The notes: generated by a model not told the origin, from the sequence alone. 13,188 nt of DNA from DATBLE01 sp050258035 (GCA_050258035.1 JBLMYA010000069.1:1-13188), one strand, 5' to 3'; shown: positions 1 through 6,808, counted from the first letter of the stretch. Made by a program: numbers and translations.

Positions 1-254
1 GGCCAGGACCGCTCCAACCAGCGCAAGTGGTGAGATTCTCGTGCGCCGCATCGGCGCACCCCCTCTCCATACCTGGCGGTGCCGGTTCCGCCACTGGCTC
101 GACGCCGGACGCAAGGCAGCCGCCGCAGGCCCGGCGCGTCAAACGCCTCACCGCCGCAGTCGCACCCCATCTTCACGGCCGCGACAGCCCCGGCAAGAGC
201 GGAACAGGCCCCTCCAAATCAACCAGGCAGAGGCTTGATGCGAAACAGTGGTGC
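1..254. other. Left-edge sequence with no convincing complete gene
   Basis: No reading frame here looks like a real protein: the open frames on both strands are rich in Arg, Pro, Ser and Ala with no motif, as expected of high-GC noncoding DNA. Bases 1-33 in frame 1 read as a short hydrophilic tail (GQDRSNQRKW then TGA). This could be the end of a gene that enters from outside the window, because a hairpin starts 8 bases after the stop. The link is suggestive only. The rest, about 60 to 254, shows nothing I can name. Confidence 0.3.
41..59 (+). terminator. GC-rich hairpin, possible terminator of a gene ending at 33
   Basis: A perfect 8-base inverted repeat (GTGCGCCG, loop CAT, CGGCGCAC) sits just after a TGA at 31-33. 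There is no T tract, so if it terminates transcription it does so as the U-less hairpin type often proposed for high-GC actinobacteria. It could also be a chance palindrome in GC-rich DNA. Confidence 0.3.
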
Positions 255-276
255 GAGGCCCGCGGGGGCGAGCCTC
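255..276 (-). terminator. Hairpin downstream of the NTF2-like gene
   Basis: Read on the minus strand, GAGGCTCGC and GCGGGCCTC form a 9-pair stem with one G-T pair and a CCCC loop. It begins 16 bases after the TAA stop (295-293) of the NTF2-like gene. Only a weak T-rich stretch follows. Position makes it the likely transcript end of that gene. Confidence 0.45.
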
Positions 277-292
277 TCCACGCCGTCTCTCG

Positions 293-802
293 TTATTGCA
301 TGACGGCGTTGTCGAACGGCTCGGTGACGCCAAGCTGGAAGTACCACACCCTGAAGATCTTGCCGCCCTTGAGCTGGAAGACCGCGACGGCCCGTTCCTC
401 CTGGCCCGCCTTCATGGTCGGAAGCGTAAACGTGACGAATGTCGTTGCGAAGTCGCCATCGACAGTGACCGGCGCGGTGCGCTCCAGGTGCAAGCCCGGC
501 CCCAGGGCATACCTGGCGTACCCCTTCGCTCCCTCGATCTTGACGCCGCTCGGCATCCAGATCTCGACGTCGCTCGTCAGCAGTGCGGTTGCGGCCTTCG
601 CGTCGTTGGCGTTCGCGGCTGCGATGGAGTCGTCGATCAGCGTCGTCGCGTCGTGGGTGGGGCCGCCACCGCCCGTGTAGCGGTGAACGAGCACCCAGGA
701 ACCCAGCGCGATCAGCCCCGCTGCCAAGCCGACCTCGGCCACGAGCCAGAGGCTGATGTGCGGCCGATGATGCTCACGAACTGGAGATGCGTCCATGGAC
801 AC
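293..802 (-). CDS. Membrane-anchored NTF2/SnoaL-like protein
   Basis: The 169-residue protein has a short charged N-terminus, one hydrophobic segment at about 17-39 (the only membrane anchor), a Gly-rich linker at 44-47 and a C-terminal domain from about 50 to the end. That domain fits the cone-shaped NTF2/SnoaL fold: an N-terminal helical stretch rich in Ala, Asp and Asn (51-75), then alternating strands including DVEIWMPSGVKIEG and a final GKIFRVWYFQ strand. NTF2-like domains bind small ligands or act as enzymes, and nothing visible fixes a substrate. With an N-in anchor the domain should lie outside the membrane. The start is GTG at 802: upstream the minus strand reads GGAAGGTGATCC, a good match to the anti-Shine-Dalgarno complement, about 9 bases before the GTG. 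ATG at 796 is the alternative. It appears to be a single-gene transcript with its own hairpin downstream. Confidence 0.7.
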   Translation of the reverse strand: MSMDASPVREHHRPHISLWLVAEVGLAAGLIALGSWVLVHRYTGGGGPTHDATTLIDDSIAAANANDAKAATALLTSDVEIWMPSGVKIEGAKGYARYALGPGLHLERTAPVTVDGDFATTFVTFTLPTMKAGQEERAVAVFQLKGGKIFRVWYFQLGVTEPFDNAVMQ

Positions 803-986
803 GAGGGATCACCTTCCTTCTCGCCTGAGTCTCCTGCCGCAAGCCCGCTCAGGCATCAGGGATTCCCGCGACCAGAAACCAAGTCTTGGCAGGGCGGCAC
901 TGCCGGGCATGGCACCCGCACTCGGGGAGTTTCACATCAAGCCTGTCTAGGCTGGGTCTCGCCGTCCGGCCCCAGCCAGAAGGGCG

Positions 987-1388
987 ATGACGGCACAGGG
1001 GCATCCGAGGGCGATCTTCAGCAGAGCGATCGAGCGCGGCAATCTCGTCATCGCGGAGGCCACGGCGAGGGAGATTCGGCTGATGCTGGAAGAGGCGCTA
1101 AGGCTGCTGTTCCTCTACGCCGAGCATGACCCGATCAAGTACGAGCGCGCTGCCCTGCGCTGGCTGGCCCGCTACCTCGCGGAGGGCGAGGCCGTCTCGC
1201 TCCTGAAGGCGCAGTTGGCGTTGTGGGCGCTCGCCGAGCTTCGAGCCGGGGATGGTCAGCACGCGGAAAAGCCGTTGAGCGAGTTGGCGCGGCGTAGTAC
1301 GAACGTCGATCGACGCGCACCCGACGGGAGACGCCCACGCATCAGCCCACGGTGCTCAGAAGAGCAAACGAAATGTTCGGGGGCGTAA
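987..1388 (+). CDS. Small alpha-helical protein of unknown function
   Basis: The 133-residue product is mostly helical. It opens with HPRAIFSRAIERGNLVIAEA, then Leu/Glu/Arg-rich helices at 26-46 and 50-68 and a further helix at 69-87. This resembles a recurring small family in Thermoleophilia and related actinobacteria, where a similar HPR..F.RA.ERGNL..AE opening precedes helical repeats. I know no function for that family. The last 35 or so residues (from about 100) are Arg/Ser/Pro-rich, low in predicted structure and unlike the rest. They may be read-through past an ancestral stop or a decayed C-terminus. ATG at 987 follows AGAAGGG with a short spacing of about 3 bases, so the start is uncertain. 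Neighbours on both sides are on the minus strand, so it stands alone. Confidence 0.55.
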   Translation: MTAQGHPRAIFSRAIERGNLVIAEATAREIRLMLEEALRLLFLYAEHDPIKYERAALRWLARYLAEGEAVSLLKAQLALWALAELRAGDGQHAEKPLSELARRSTNVDRRAPDGRRPRISPRCSEEQTKCSGA

Positions 1389-1433
1389 GCACCCTCGAGA
1401 CGCGACGCGACACGCCCGCGTTGGCGCCGGCTA

Positions 1434-1751
1434 CTACGCCGCAGTAACCCGGAGTCGTTGTTGCGGACGCTGTTCACCCGAGTGGACGACCATTAGTTCG
1501 GCCGGGTACGGCTCCGGGAGTGAGAGCGCGTGCTCCTTGGCGATCCCGGGGTCGAGCCAGACGGCTTCGGCACCCGGCGGCAGGGTCGCCGGCATCCGGT
1601 CATGCAGCTCGTAGTCGGGCAGGTGGAAGTGGATCGGCTGCTTCTTGCCGTCGCTTCCGAGCGTGAAACGACAGTCGGCTGGCGCGGGTCGAACTCTCGC
1701 CGGCCGCTCGAGCTGCTTTCCCCGCGCACCGCCCGGCCCCGAATTGCGCAT
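1434..1751 (-). pseudogene. Decayed SRAP/YedK (HMCES-type) fragment
   Basis: The 105-codon frame contains two blocks typical of SOS response-associated peptidase (SRAP, YedK/HMCES) proteins, which form a protein-DNA crosslink with abasic sites. Residues 21-46 (PADCRF..GSDGKKQPIHFHLPD) resemble the middle strand usually read as VPADGFYEW...GKKQP. Residues 49-90 (LHDRMPATLPP...WLDP...PYPAELM) match the C-terminal IHDRMPVILPP...WLDP signature. The roughly 45-55 residues that normally separate these blocks are missing, as is the N-terminal MCGR segment with the catalytic Cys2. The His of HDRMP is kept. The fragment therefore cannot be active as SRAP. I call it a remnant with an internal deletion and lost 5' end. 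The exact limits are the open frame, while similarity spans about 1482-1691. Confidence 0.65.
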
Positions 1752-1825
1752 ACTTTCGCTGAAGCGCGCAGAGGAGCCGTCTCGCCGTGTTCGGAGAGCC
1801 GAAGCAGGCGCAGAGGTAGCCCACG

Positions 1826-2404
1826 ATGACTGGGCCTCAGTCCGGTGACGATCGGAGGGAGATGGGCCGAGCGTGGCTTGGTGGAGAGGGCTCCGCAGAA
1901 GGCGGCGAGCGGCTCGCGCGGCTGTTCCGGATCGGACGTGCGGAGCGGGCGCTTCAGCTGGAGAGCGAGCTCGCCGAGCTGATGGGAAGGGTGCGCACTC
2001 TGGAGACGGAGCTGAGGGAGTTGCGCCGGCTCGATGACCCCGATCCCTGTCAAGCGGAGACCGCCGGAATGTCGAGGGTCGAGCTTCGGCGCCCGCCCGA
2101 GCCGGGCGAGCGCGATTACGAGCTCCATCGATGCCAGGGCTTCGAGGTCTACGCCGGGCAGGAGCGGCTCGGCGTCGTCGAGGGAATCCTGTACGGGTCC
2201 CGCTCGGACCGCCCGGACGTGCTCGAGGTCCGAACCGGGCGCTTCAGCCGGAGCGACCCGCTGTTCGTCACCGTGGAGGACGTCGAGGCGATCGAACCTG
2301 ACGAGGCCGCGGTGATCGTCCGAGAGGCGCTTCGCCCACCGGCGAGTCGCGGTCGCCTGGCGGCCGCAGTCGCACGGTTGCGCTCGCCGTTAGTCCACGG
2401 CTAG
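1826..2404 (+). CDS. Coiled-coil and PRC-barrel-like protein
   Basis: The 192-residue protein has a disordered Gly/Arg N-terminus (1-38), a heptad-like helix at about 40-69 (ERALQLESELAELMGRVRTL) that should form a coiled coil, and a beta-rich domain at about 101-166. The latter has alternating strands (FEVYAGQERLGVVEGILYG, DVLEVRTG, DPLFVTVEDVEAIEPDE) matching the PRC-barrel/photoreaction-centre H-like pattern of a small barrel ending in an 'I.P.E' strand. A basic tail follows (170-192). PRC-barrel domains usually mediate RNA or protein contacts, and no specific role can be read here. ATG 1826 has GAGG about 9 bases upstream. ATG 1862 in the same frame sits too close to its GGAGG. The gene is followed by about 90 bases and then a hairpin that could serve both strands. 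Confidence 0.6.
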   Translation: MTGPQSGDDRREMGRAWLGGEGSAEGGERLARLFRIGRAERALQLESELAELMGRVRTLETELRELRRLDDPDPCQAETAGMSRVELRRPPEPGERDYELHRCQGFEVYAGQERLGVVEGILYGSRSDRPDVLEVRTGRFSRSDPLFVTVEDVEAIEPDEAAVIVREALRPPASRGRLAAAVARLRSPLVHG

Positions 2405-2495
2405 CTCGCTGTGCACCGGGACGAGGGGGTCAGCCCGGCTGTTCCGGGTAGCAAATGGGTAGAAATTGAGCTATTCGGCCGAACCTCGAAGAGGC

Positions 2496-2521
2496 AAAAG
2501 GCCCGCATTTGCGGGCCTTTT
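2496..2521 (-). terminator. Strong hairpin terminator after tRNA-Asn
   Basis: A perfect 11-base inverted repeat (AAAAGGCCCGC, loop of four bases, GCGGGCCTTTT) begins 5 bases past the tRNA 3' end. On the minus strand the right arm ends in TTTT, so it is a classical intrinsic terminator for the dgt-dnaG-thi-tRNA block. Because the arms are symmetric (A4...T4), it could also stop transcripts coming from the plus-strand gene that ends at 2404. Confidence 0.85.
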
Positions 2522-2525
2522 CGTG

Positions 2526-2598
2526 CTCCCCGGGTTGGACTCGAACCAACAACCCTCCGGTTAACAGCCGGATGCTCTGCCAATTGAGCTACCGGGGA
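2526..2598 (-). tRNA. tRNA-Asn (anticodon GTT)
   Basis: On the minus strand the 73-base gene folds as a full cloverleaf. The acceptor stem is TCCCCGG with CCGGGGA. The D arm contains TAGCTCAATTGG. The anticodon stem is TCCGG with CCGGA around the loop CTGTTAA, giving GTT. The T arm is GTTGG, TTCGAGT, CCAAC. The discriminator base is G. The 3' CCA is not encoded (CA follows). It lies 38 bases behind thiE with a terminator directly after it, so it may be processed from the long upstream transcript. A TACCAT box at 2627-2622 could instead give it its own promoter, but no good -35 is visible. Confidence 0.97.
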
Positions 2599-2636
2599 AC
2601 GGCTGCCGAACCGGCTTCGGCATGGTAGCGGAGGTG

Positions 2637-3218
2637 TCAGGGAAGGGCCTGCAGCAAAGCTGCGGCGGCGCGCTCCGGGTCCTCTGCGTTTCCGATCGCA
2701 CGGACGACGGCGATCCGGGTCGCGCCCGCAGCGACCACCTCGGCGGCGTTCGTCTCGTCGATCCCCCCGATCGCGAACCAGGGAATGGCCGCGTGGGCGG
2801 CGGCGTGGCGCACATACTCGATCCCGGCCGCGGGCCGGCCGGCCTTCGTCGGTGTCTCGTAGACGGGTCCCACCCCCGCGTAGTCGGCGTCGGTCGCGGC
2901 GAGCTCGGCCGGCGCATGCGTCGACTGGCCGACGGCCAGGCCGAACGCGCGGACGGCGGCGACGGGCAGGTCGTCTTGCCCGACATGGACATAGTCGGCC
3001 TCGACCAGGCGGGCGAGATCCGGGCGGTCGTTGACGACGAGCGGGACGCCCAGCCTGCGGGTCACGTCGCGGGCATGCTCCAGCACGGGGAGCAGCGCCC
3101 CGTCTGCGAGCGTCTTCTCCCGGATCTGGACGATATCCACCCCGCCCCGGACCGCCGCTTCGAGAAAGGCCGCGAGGTCGGCACGCGCACCGGTGATCAG
3201 GTAGAGGCGGCTATCCAC
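2637..3218 (-). CDS. thiE: Thiamine phosphate synthase
   Basis: ThiE joins HMP-pyrophosphate to carboxy-thiazole phosphate to give thiamine phosphate in the cytoplasm. The 193-residue TIM-barrel protein shows the family signatures in order: YLITG (6-10), QIREK with the phosphate-contact Arg and Lys (31-35), VVNDR (61-65), VHVGQDDLP with the Mg-binding Asp pair (77-85), GQSTH (97-101), GVGPVYETPTKAG (115-127), AIGGI (149-153) and AVVRAI (170-175). Length is slightly short of the usual 200-220 but no core motif is missing. The start is GTG at 3218, which overlaps the last 8 bases of thiS (stop TAG 3213-3211), so the two are likely translationally coupled. It is the last protein gene before tRNA-Asn. 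Confidence 0.95.
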   Translation of the reverse strand: MDSRLYLITGARADLAAFLEAAVRGGVDIVQIREKTLADGALLPVLEHARDVTRRLGVPLVVNDRPDLARLVEADYVHVGQDDLPVAAVRAFGLAVGQSTHAPAELAATDADYAGVGPVYETPTKAGRPAAGIEYVRHAAAHAAIPWFAIGGIDETNAAEVVAAGATRIAVVRAIGNAEDPERAAAALLQALP

Positions 3219-3411
3219 CCGCGACCGGACGGGCGACCACGAGCGTGTCGCCGTCCTCGAGCGCCGTGTCGCGGTAGCGGTCGCGGTCGACCGGCTCGCC
3301 GTTTCGCTCGACGAGCGCGTAGCGCGCGGCGAGCCCGAGCCGGTCGAGAAGCGACTCGACCGTCTCCCCCGGCTCGGTCTGCCGGGTGCGGCCGTTGACG
3401 GTGACGGTCAC
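3211..3411 (-). CDS. thiS: Sulfur carrier protein ThiS
   Basis: This is a 66-residue ubiquitin-like sulfur carrier. It begins TVTVNGRTRQTEPGETVESL, has the LL..LGL helix at 21-27, the VERNGEPV strand-turn at 34-41 and the DGDTLVVARPVAGG ending. The C-terminal Gly-Gly is the residue pair that is adenylated (by ThiF) and thiocarboxylated to donate sulfur to ThiG. Start: GTG 3411 overlaps the thiG stop TGA (3410-3408) as GTGA, giving a 4-base overlap. A much longer open frame continues upstream through thiG but is not the gene. At the other end it overlaps thiE by 8 bases. ThiF and a ThiO or ThiH partner are not in the window. Confidence 0.93.
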   Translation of the reverse strand: MTVTVNGRTRQTEPGETVESLLDRLGLAARYALVERNGEPVDRDRYRDTALEDGDTLVVARPVAGG

Positions 3412-4181
3412 GACCGGACGGCGAGGCCGCCTGCCGGACTGGACGCCTCGGCGGACTCGCGCCCCTCGATCAGCCCGGCGAGGCGGGCGGCACGGCCGGC
3501 CTCGACCGCGGCCTTGAACGCTCCTGCCATCGCCGGCGGGTTCCCGGCGCGCGCGATCGCGGTGTTGACGAGCACGGCGTCGGCGCCGAGCTCCATCGCC
3601 GCGGCCGCGTGTGACGGAGCGCCCAGGCCCGCGTCGACGACGACCGGTACCTCGGCCTGCTCGATCATGATCTCGATCGCGTGCCGGAGCTTCAGCCCGC
3701 GGCCGCTGCCGATCGGCGAGGCGAGCGGCATCACCGCAGCGCACCCCACCTCTTCCAGCCTCTTCTGCAGCACCGGATCCGGCAACACGTACGGCAGGAC
3801 GGTGAAGCCCTCGTCGACGAGACGCTCCGCTGCCTCGAGCGTCCCTACGGGGTCGGGCAGGAGCCAGCGCGGGTCCGGGATCACCTCGAGCTTGATCCAG
3901 TCGGGCAGTCCGCCGGCGCGGGCGAGCCGCGCGATCCTGACCGCCTCGTCGGCGGTGGCCGACCCGGCCGTGTTCGGCAGGAGCGTCACGTCCTCCGGCA
4001 GGTAGTCGGTGATCGCCTCCTCGACCGCGTCGAGGTCGATCCGGCCCACGGCGACGGTGACGAGCTCGCACCCCGATGCGATCACCGCGTCACGCATCAC
4101 CTCGGCCGACGAGTACTTGCCGGTCCCGGTGAAAAGGCGCGAGCGGAGCTCGCGGCCGGCGATGACGAGCGGGTCGTTCAC
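3408..4181 (-). CDS. thiG: Thiazole synthase ThiG
   Basis: ThiG condenses deoxyxylulose 5-phosphate, dehydroglycine and ThiS-thiocarboxylate into the thiazole phosphate moiety. The 257-residue sequence matches the family throughout: SRLFTGTGKY (14-23), LLPNTAG (67-73), DWIKLEVIPDP (94-104) with the Schiff-base Lys97, LPDPVLQKRLEEVGCAAVMP (133-152), IGSGRGL phosphate loop (157-163), VVDAGLG (181-187) and VLVNTAIA (203-210). The C-terminal 20 residues are variable. The GTG start at 4181 lies 13 bases after the dnaG stop. It has no Shine-Dalgarno sequence but has a TACGCT box 6 bases upstream, so it may be read from its own leaderless transcript as well as from the dnaG message. The order thiG-thiS-thiE differs from the thiE-thiO-thiS-thiG order I associate with many actinobacteria. 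Confidence 0.95.
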   Translation of the reverse strand: MNDPLVIAGRELRSRLFTGTGKYSSAEVMRDAVIASGCELVTVAVGRIDLDAVEEAITDYLPEDVTLLPNTAGSATADEAVRIARLARAGGLPDWIKLEVIPDPRWLLPDPVGTLEAAERLVDEGFTVLPYVLPDPVLQKRLEEVGCAAVMPLASPIGSGRGLKLRHAIEIMIEQAEVPVVVDAGLGAPSHAAAAMELGADAVLVNTAIARAGNPPAMAGAFKAAVEAGRAARLAGLIEGRESAEASSPAGGLAVRS

Positions 4182-4187
4182 GGATTC

Positions 4188-4193
4188 AGCGTA
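4188..4193 (-). promoter_or_regulatory. Candidate -10 box for leaderless thiG
   Basis: The minus strand reads TACGCT, then six bases (GAATCC), then the GTG start of thiG. TANNNT ending 6-7 bases before the start codon is the known arrangement for leaderless actinobacterial transcripts. No convincing -35 hexamer is visible in the dnaG 3' end. The same hexamer precedes dgt, the SDR gene and the Sm-like gene in this window. Confidence 0.5.
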
Positions 4194-4194
4194 G

Positions 4195-5847
4195 CTAGGT
4201 CAGCCCGCCGACGGCCTCGTGAATTCTTGCCAGTGCGGCCTGGAGCTCCTTCGTCCGCTCCAGATCGTCGGAGCGGGCGAGCTCTCGCCGGATGCCTCTC
4301 TCGCGCAGGCGCAGGAGCAGCTCCTTGGCCGTGCCCTCGTCGATGTCCTCGCCGGCCGCGCGGGCATCGAGCTCGGCGAGCACGGCGACGAGGTCGCGGT
4401 CGGCGCTCTGGGCGGGAGCAAGCAGGTGCGCCCGAACCCGCCGGTGCAGCTCGACGTCGAAGTGCTCCGGGGTCAACTCGGCCAGGAGCGGCGCCAGGCC
4501 GCCGTGCGCCACGACTCCCGCCAGCGCGTCCCGTTCCTGGCGCACGCCGGCCTCGAGCACCTTCGTCGACACTGCGCCGGTGCGCGAACGTGCGGCCGGG
4601 GCCAGGCCGGCCTGGAGCCCGACGGGAAGCCCGAGCCGGTCGGCGGCAAGCCTGACGGCGTCCTGCCGCTCCGGCGATTCGGGGAACGGGGCCAGGACCT
4701 CGCGGACGCGCTCGAAGGCGCGCTCGCGGTCCGGCAGCAGGCGCTCGATCTCGACCCGGACTCGGTACGGGAGGTAGTCCTCGGCCCCCGCAAGCCGTTC
4801 TTCGAAGGCGCCCGGATCGTCGGCCGGGTCGGTGCCGGCGGGGAGCGAGACGACCCGGATGTCGAACCCCTGGGCAGCGGCCAGCTCCATCCCGCGCAGC
4901 GTCGCCTCCTGACCGGCTGCGTCGGCGTCGAAGCACAGCGAGACGCGTCGGGTCAGGCGCGAGAGCTCTCGCAGCTGCGCCTCGGTGAGGGCGGTGCCCA
5001 TCGCCGCGACGACCGAGTCGAAGCCCCCCTGACGGAGGGCGATCACGTCGGTGTTACCTTCGACGATCACGGCGCGATCGGCCTTGGCGATGGCCGAGCG
5101 GGCAAGGTCGAGGCCGTAGAGCAGGTCCCCCTTGCGGAAGAGATCTCCCTCGGGAGAGTTGACGTACTTCGCCTGGAGCGGGTCGTCGTCGAACAGCCTC
5201 CGCGCCTGGAAGCCCCGCACCCGCCCGCGCGCGTCGGCGAGCGGGAACAGCAGCCTCCGGCCGAAGTAGTCGTTCCCGCGCCTGTTCGTCAGTCCGGCGC
5301 CGGCGAGCTCGTCCCTGGTGAAGCCCTGCTGGAGGGCACCGCGCGTGAGCGCGGCGGCGCCCGGCGCGAGCCCGAGCCGGAACTCGCGGCAGATCTCCTC
5401 GCGAAGCCCGCGCGAGGCCAGGTAGTCGCGGGCGAACCCCCCGGTCTCCGACTCCCAGAGGCAGCGCTCGTAGAAGGTCGCCGCACGATCGAGGAGCTGG
5501 AAGAGCCGCTCGCGCCGCTTCCGCAGGCGGTCCTGCTCGGGCGAGGTCTCCTCGTACTCGAGCTCCACGCCGAACCGGTCGGCGAGCCACTCGATCGCCC
5601 CGACGAAGTCCACGTTCTCCTTCTTCTCGACGAAGGTGATCGCGTCTCCGCCCTCGCCGCAACCGAAGCACTTGAACGTGCCTCGGTCCGGCGTCACGCC
5701 GAAGCTCGGCGTTTTCTCCTGGTGGAACGGGCAGAGACCGACGTAGCGGGCACCCGACTTGCGCAGCCGGGTGTAGGGCTCGACGAGCGCGACGATGTCG
5801 GCCGCGGCCTTCACCGCCTCGACGGACGAGTCCTTGATGCGGGCCAT
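4195..5847 (-). CDS. dnaG: DNA primase
   Basis: DnaG synthesises RNA primers for replication. The 550-residue protein has the CHC2 zinc-binding domain at the N-terminus (CPFHQEKTPSF at 39-49 and FKCFGCGEGGD at 58-68, with Cys39, His42, Cys60 and Cys63 as ligands), the DnaG catalytic N-terminal domain (about 120-250, ending KYVNSPEGDLFRKGDLLYGL), a Toprim domain with Glu263 in VEGNTDVIAL and the Asp307/Asp309 pair in CFDADAAGQ, and a helical C-terminal region (about 430-548) that should contact the replicative helicase. Length is a little below the common 600. The Toprim motif reads EGNTDV where EGYMDV is usual. The start ATG shares its A with the dgt stop (TGATG), so translation is coupled. 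Downstream are thi genes, not the rpoD often found next to dnaG. Confidence 0.97.
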   Translation of the reverse strand: MARIKDSSVEAVKAAADIVALVEPYTRLRKSGARYVGLCPFHQEKTPSFGVTPDRGTFKCFGCGEGGDAITFVEKKENVDFVGAIEWLADRFGVELEYEETSPEQDRLRKRRERLFQLLDRAATFYERCLWESETGGFARDYLASRGLREEICREFRLGLAPGAAALTRGALQQGFTRDELAGAGLTNRRGNDYFGRRLLFPLADARGRVRGFQARRLFDDDPLQAKYVNSPEGDLFRKGDLLYGLDLARSAIAKADRAVIVEGNTDVIALRQGGFDSVVAAMGTALTEAQLRELSRLTRRVSLCFDADAAGQEATLRGMELAAAQGFDIRVVSLPAGTDPADDPGAFEERLAGAEDYLPYRVRVEIERLLPDRERAFERVREVLAPFPESPERQDAVRLAADRLGLPVGLQAGLAPAARSRTGAVSTKVLEAGVRQERDALAGVVAHGGLAPLLAELTPEHFDVELHRRVRAHLLAPAQSADRDLVAVLAELDARAAGEDIDEGTAKELLLRLRERGIRRELARSDDLERTKELQAALARIHEAVGGLT

Positions 5848-6800
5848 CAGAATCGCTCAGCGTACGCGAGCGCGAACCGGTCGGTCATCCCCGCCACGTA
5901 TTCGACGATGTCGTCGGCCGAGTCGCCGCGCTCGACGAGATCGTCGACGATGCGGTCGATCGTCGCGTGCGCGCGGCGATGCTCCTCCTGCGCATGCTCG
6001 GCGAGATACACGTGCTCGAACATGAAGTCGCGCAGGCGATGCATCGCGCCGCCGATCTCCTCGCTCTGCCGGATGTCGCCGGCGGCGGCCGACGTCTCGA
6101 CCAGGTCGTGCACGAGGCGGTCGATGCGCTTGGCACCGGAGGGGCCGAGCAACGCGATCTCCTCCTGCGGCAAGTCTCCCTCCACGAGCAGGCCGTAGCG
6201 GACGGCGTCGTCGATGTCGTGGTTGATGTAGGCGACACGGTCGACGAGGCGGACGATCCTGCCCTCGAGCGTCTCCGGCTCGACCGGCCCCGTGTGGGTG
6301 AGGATCCCCTCGCACACCTCGTACGTCAGGTTGAGCCCGCGGGCGATCCGGTACGACTGCTCGTTGTGGCGAAACCCGAGGCCGAAACGCCCACGAAGGG
6401 CAGCGTCGAGCGCGTCCTCGCCCGCGTGGCCGAACGGCGTGTGGCCGAGGTCGTGGCCGAGCCCGATCGCCTCCGTGAGGTCCTCGTTCAGCCGGAGCGC
6501 GCGCGCGACCACCCGGGAGATCGCGGTCGTCTCCAGCGTGTGAGTCATGCGGGTGCGGTAGTGGTCTCCCTGGGGGTCGATGAAGACCTGTGTCTTCCCC
6601 TTCAGCCGCCGGAACGGCTTCGAGTGGACGATTCGGTCGCGGTCGCGCTGGAACGGGGTGCGAACCCCGCACGGCTCCTCCTCACGTTCCCGCCCGCGGG
6701 TCTCGTAGGAGCGGACCGCGAGCGGCGAGAGCCACGCCTCCTCCTGCTCGCGCACGCGCGCCTCGTAGGCATCGGCGACTCTTCCCGCCAGCTCGGGCAT
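5847..6800 (-). CDS. dgt: dGTPase-like dNTP triphosphohydrolase
   Basis: The product hydrolyses dNTPs to the nucleoside and tripolyphosphate, shaping the dNTP pool. Counted from ATG 6800 it has 317 residues. Motifs include FQRDRDRIVHSKPFRRLKGK (50-69), the HD-domain metal ligands His87 (RMTHTLE), His116-Asp117 (GLGHDLGHTPFGH) and Asp195 (YINHDIDDA), and GFRHNEQSYR at 142-151. All are standard for the 'dGTPase-like, type 2' group. The C-terminal helical region is intact. GTG at 6803 directly before the ATG is an alternative start. A TACGCT box lies 8 bases before the ATG. It heads the dgt-dnaG-thiGSE-tRNA block and its TGA overlaps the dnaG ATG by one base. Pairing of dgt with dnaG is, as I recall, widespread in actinobacteria. 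Confidence 0.95.
   Translation of the reverse strand: MPELAGRVADAYEARVREQEEAWLSPLAVRSYETRGREREEEPCGVRTPFQRDRDRIVHSKPFRRLKGKTQVFIDPQGDHYRTRMTHTLETTAISRVVARALRLNEDLTEAIGLGHDLGHTPFGHAGEDALDAALRGRFGLGFRHNEQSYRIARGLNLTYEVCEGILTHTGPVEPETLEGRIVRLVDRVAYINHDIDDAVRYGLLVEGDLPQEEIALLGPSGAKRIDRLVHDLVETSAAAGDIRQSEEIGGAMHRLRDFMFEHVYLAEHAQEEHRRAHATIDRIVDDLVERGDSADDIVEYVAGMTDRFALAYAERF
5859..5864 (-). promoter_or_regulatory. Weak candidate -10 box before dnaG
   Basis: TACGCT occurs 11 bases before the dnaG ATG, inside the last codons of dgt (Ala-Tyr-Ala-Glu). It could give a very short-leader transcript of dnaG. Since it also encodes protein and the spacing is longer than at the other boxes, it may be coincidence. 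Confidence 0.2.
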
Positions 6801-6808
6801 CACGTCCC

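Noticed and set aside
423..428. TACGCT on the minus strand inside the NTF2-like gene
   Set aside because: It lies in the middle of a coding region with no start codon of a credible gene nearby.
27..680. A 217-codon plus-strand frame at the left end
   Set aside because: More than half is antisense to the NTF2-like gene, and the first part has random Arg/Pro/Ser-rich composition without a ribosome site.
4219..6198. A 659-codon plus-strand open frame opposite dnaG and dgt
   Set aside because: It is antisense to two certain housekeeping genes and lacks any recognisable domain.
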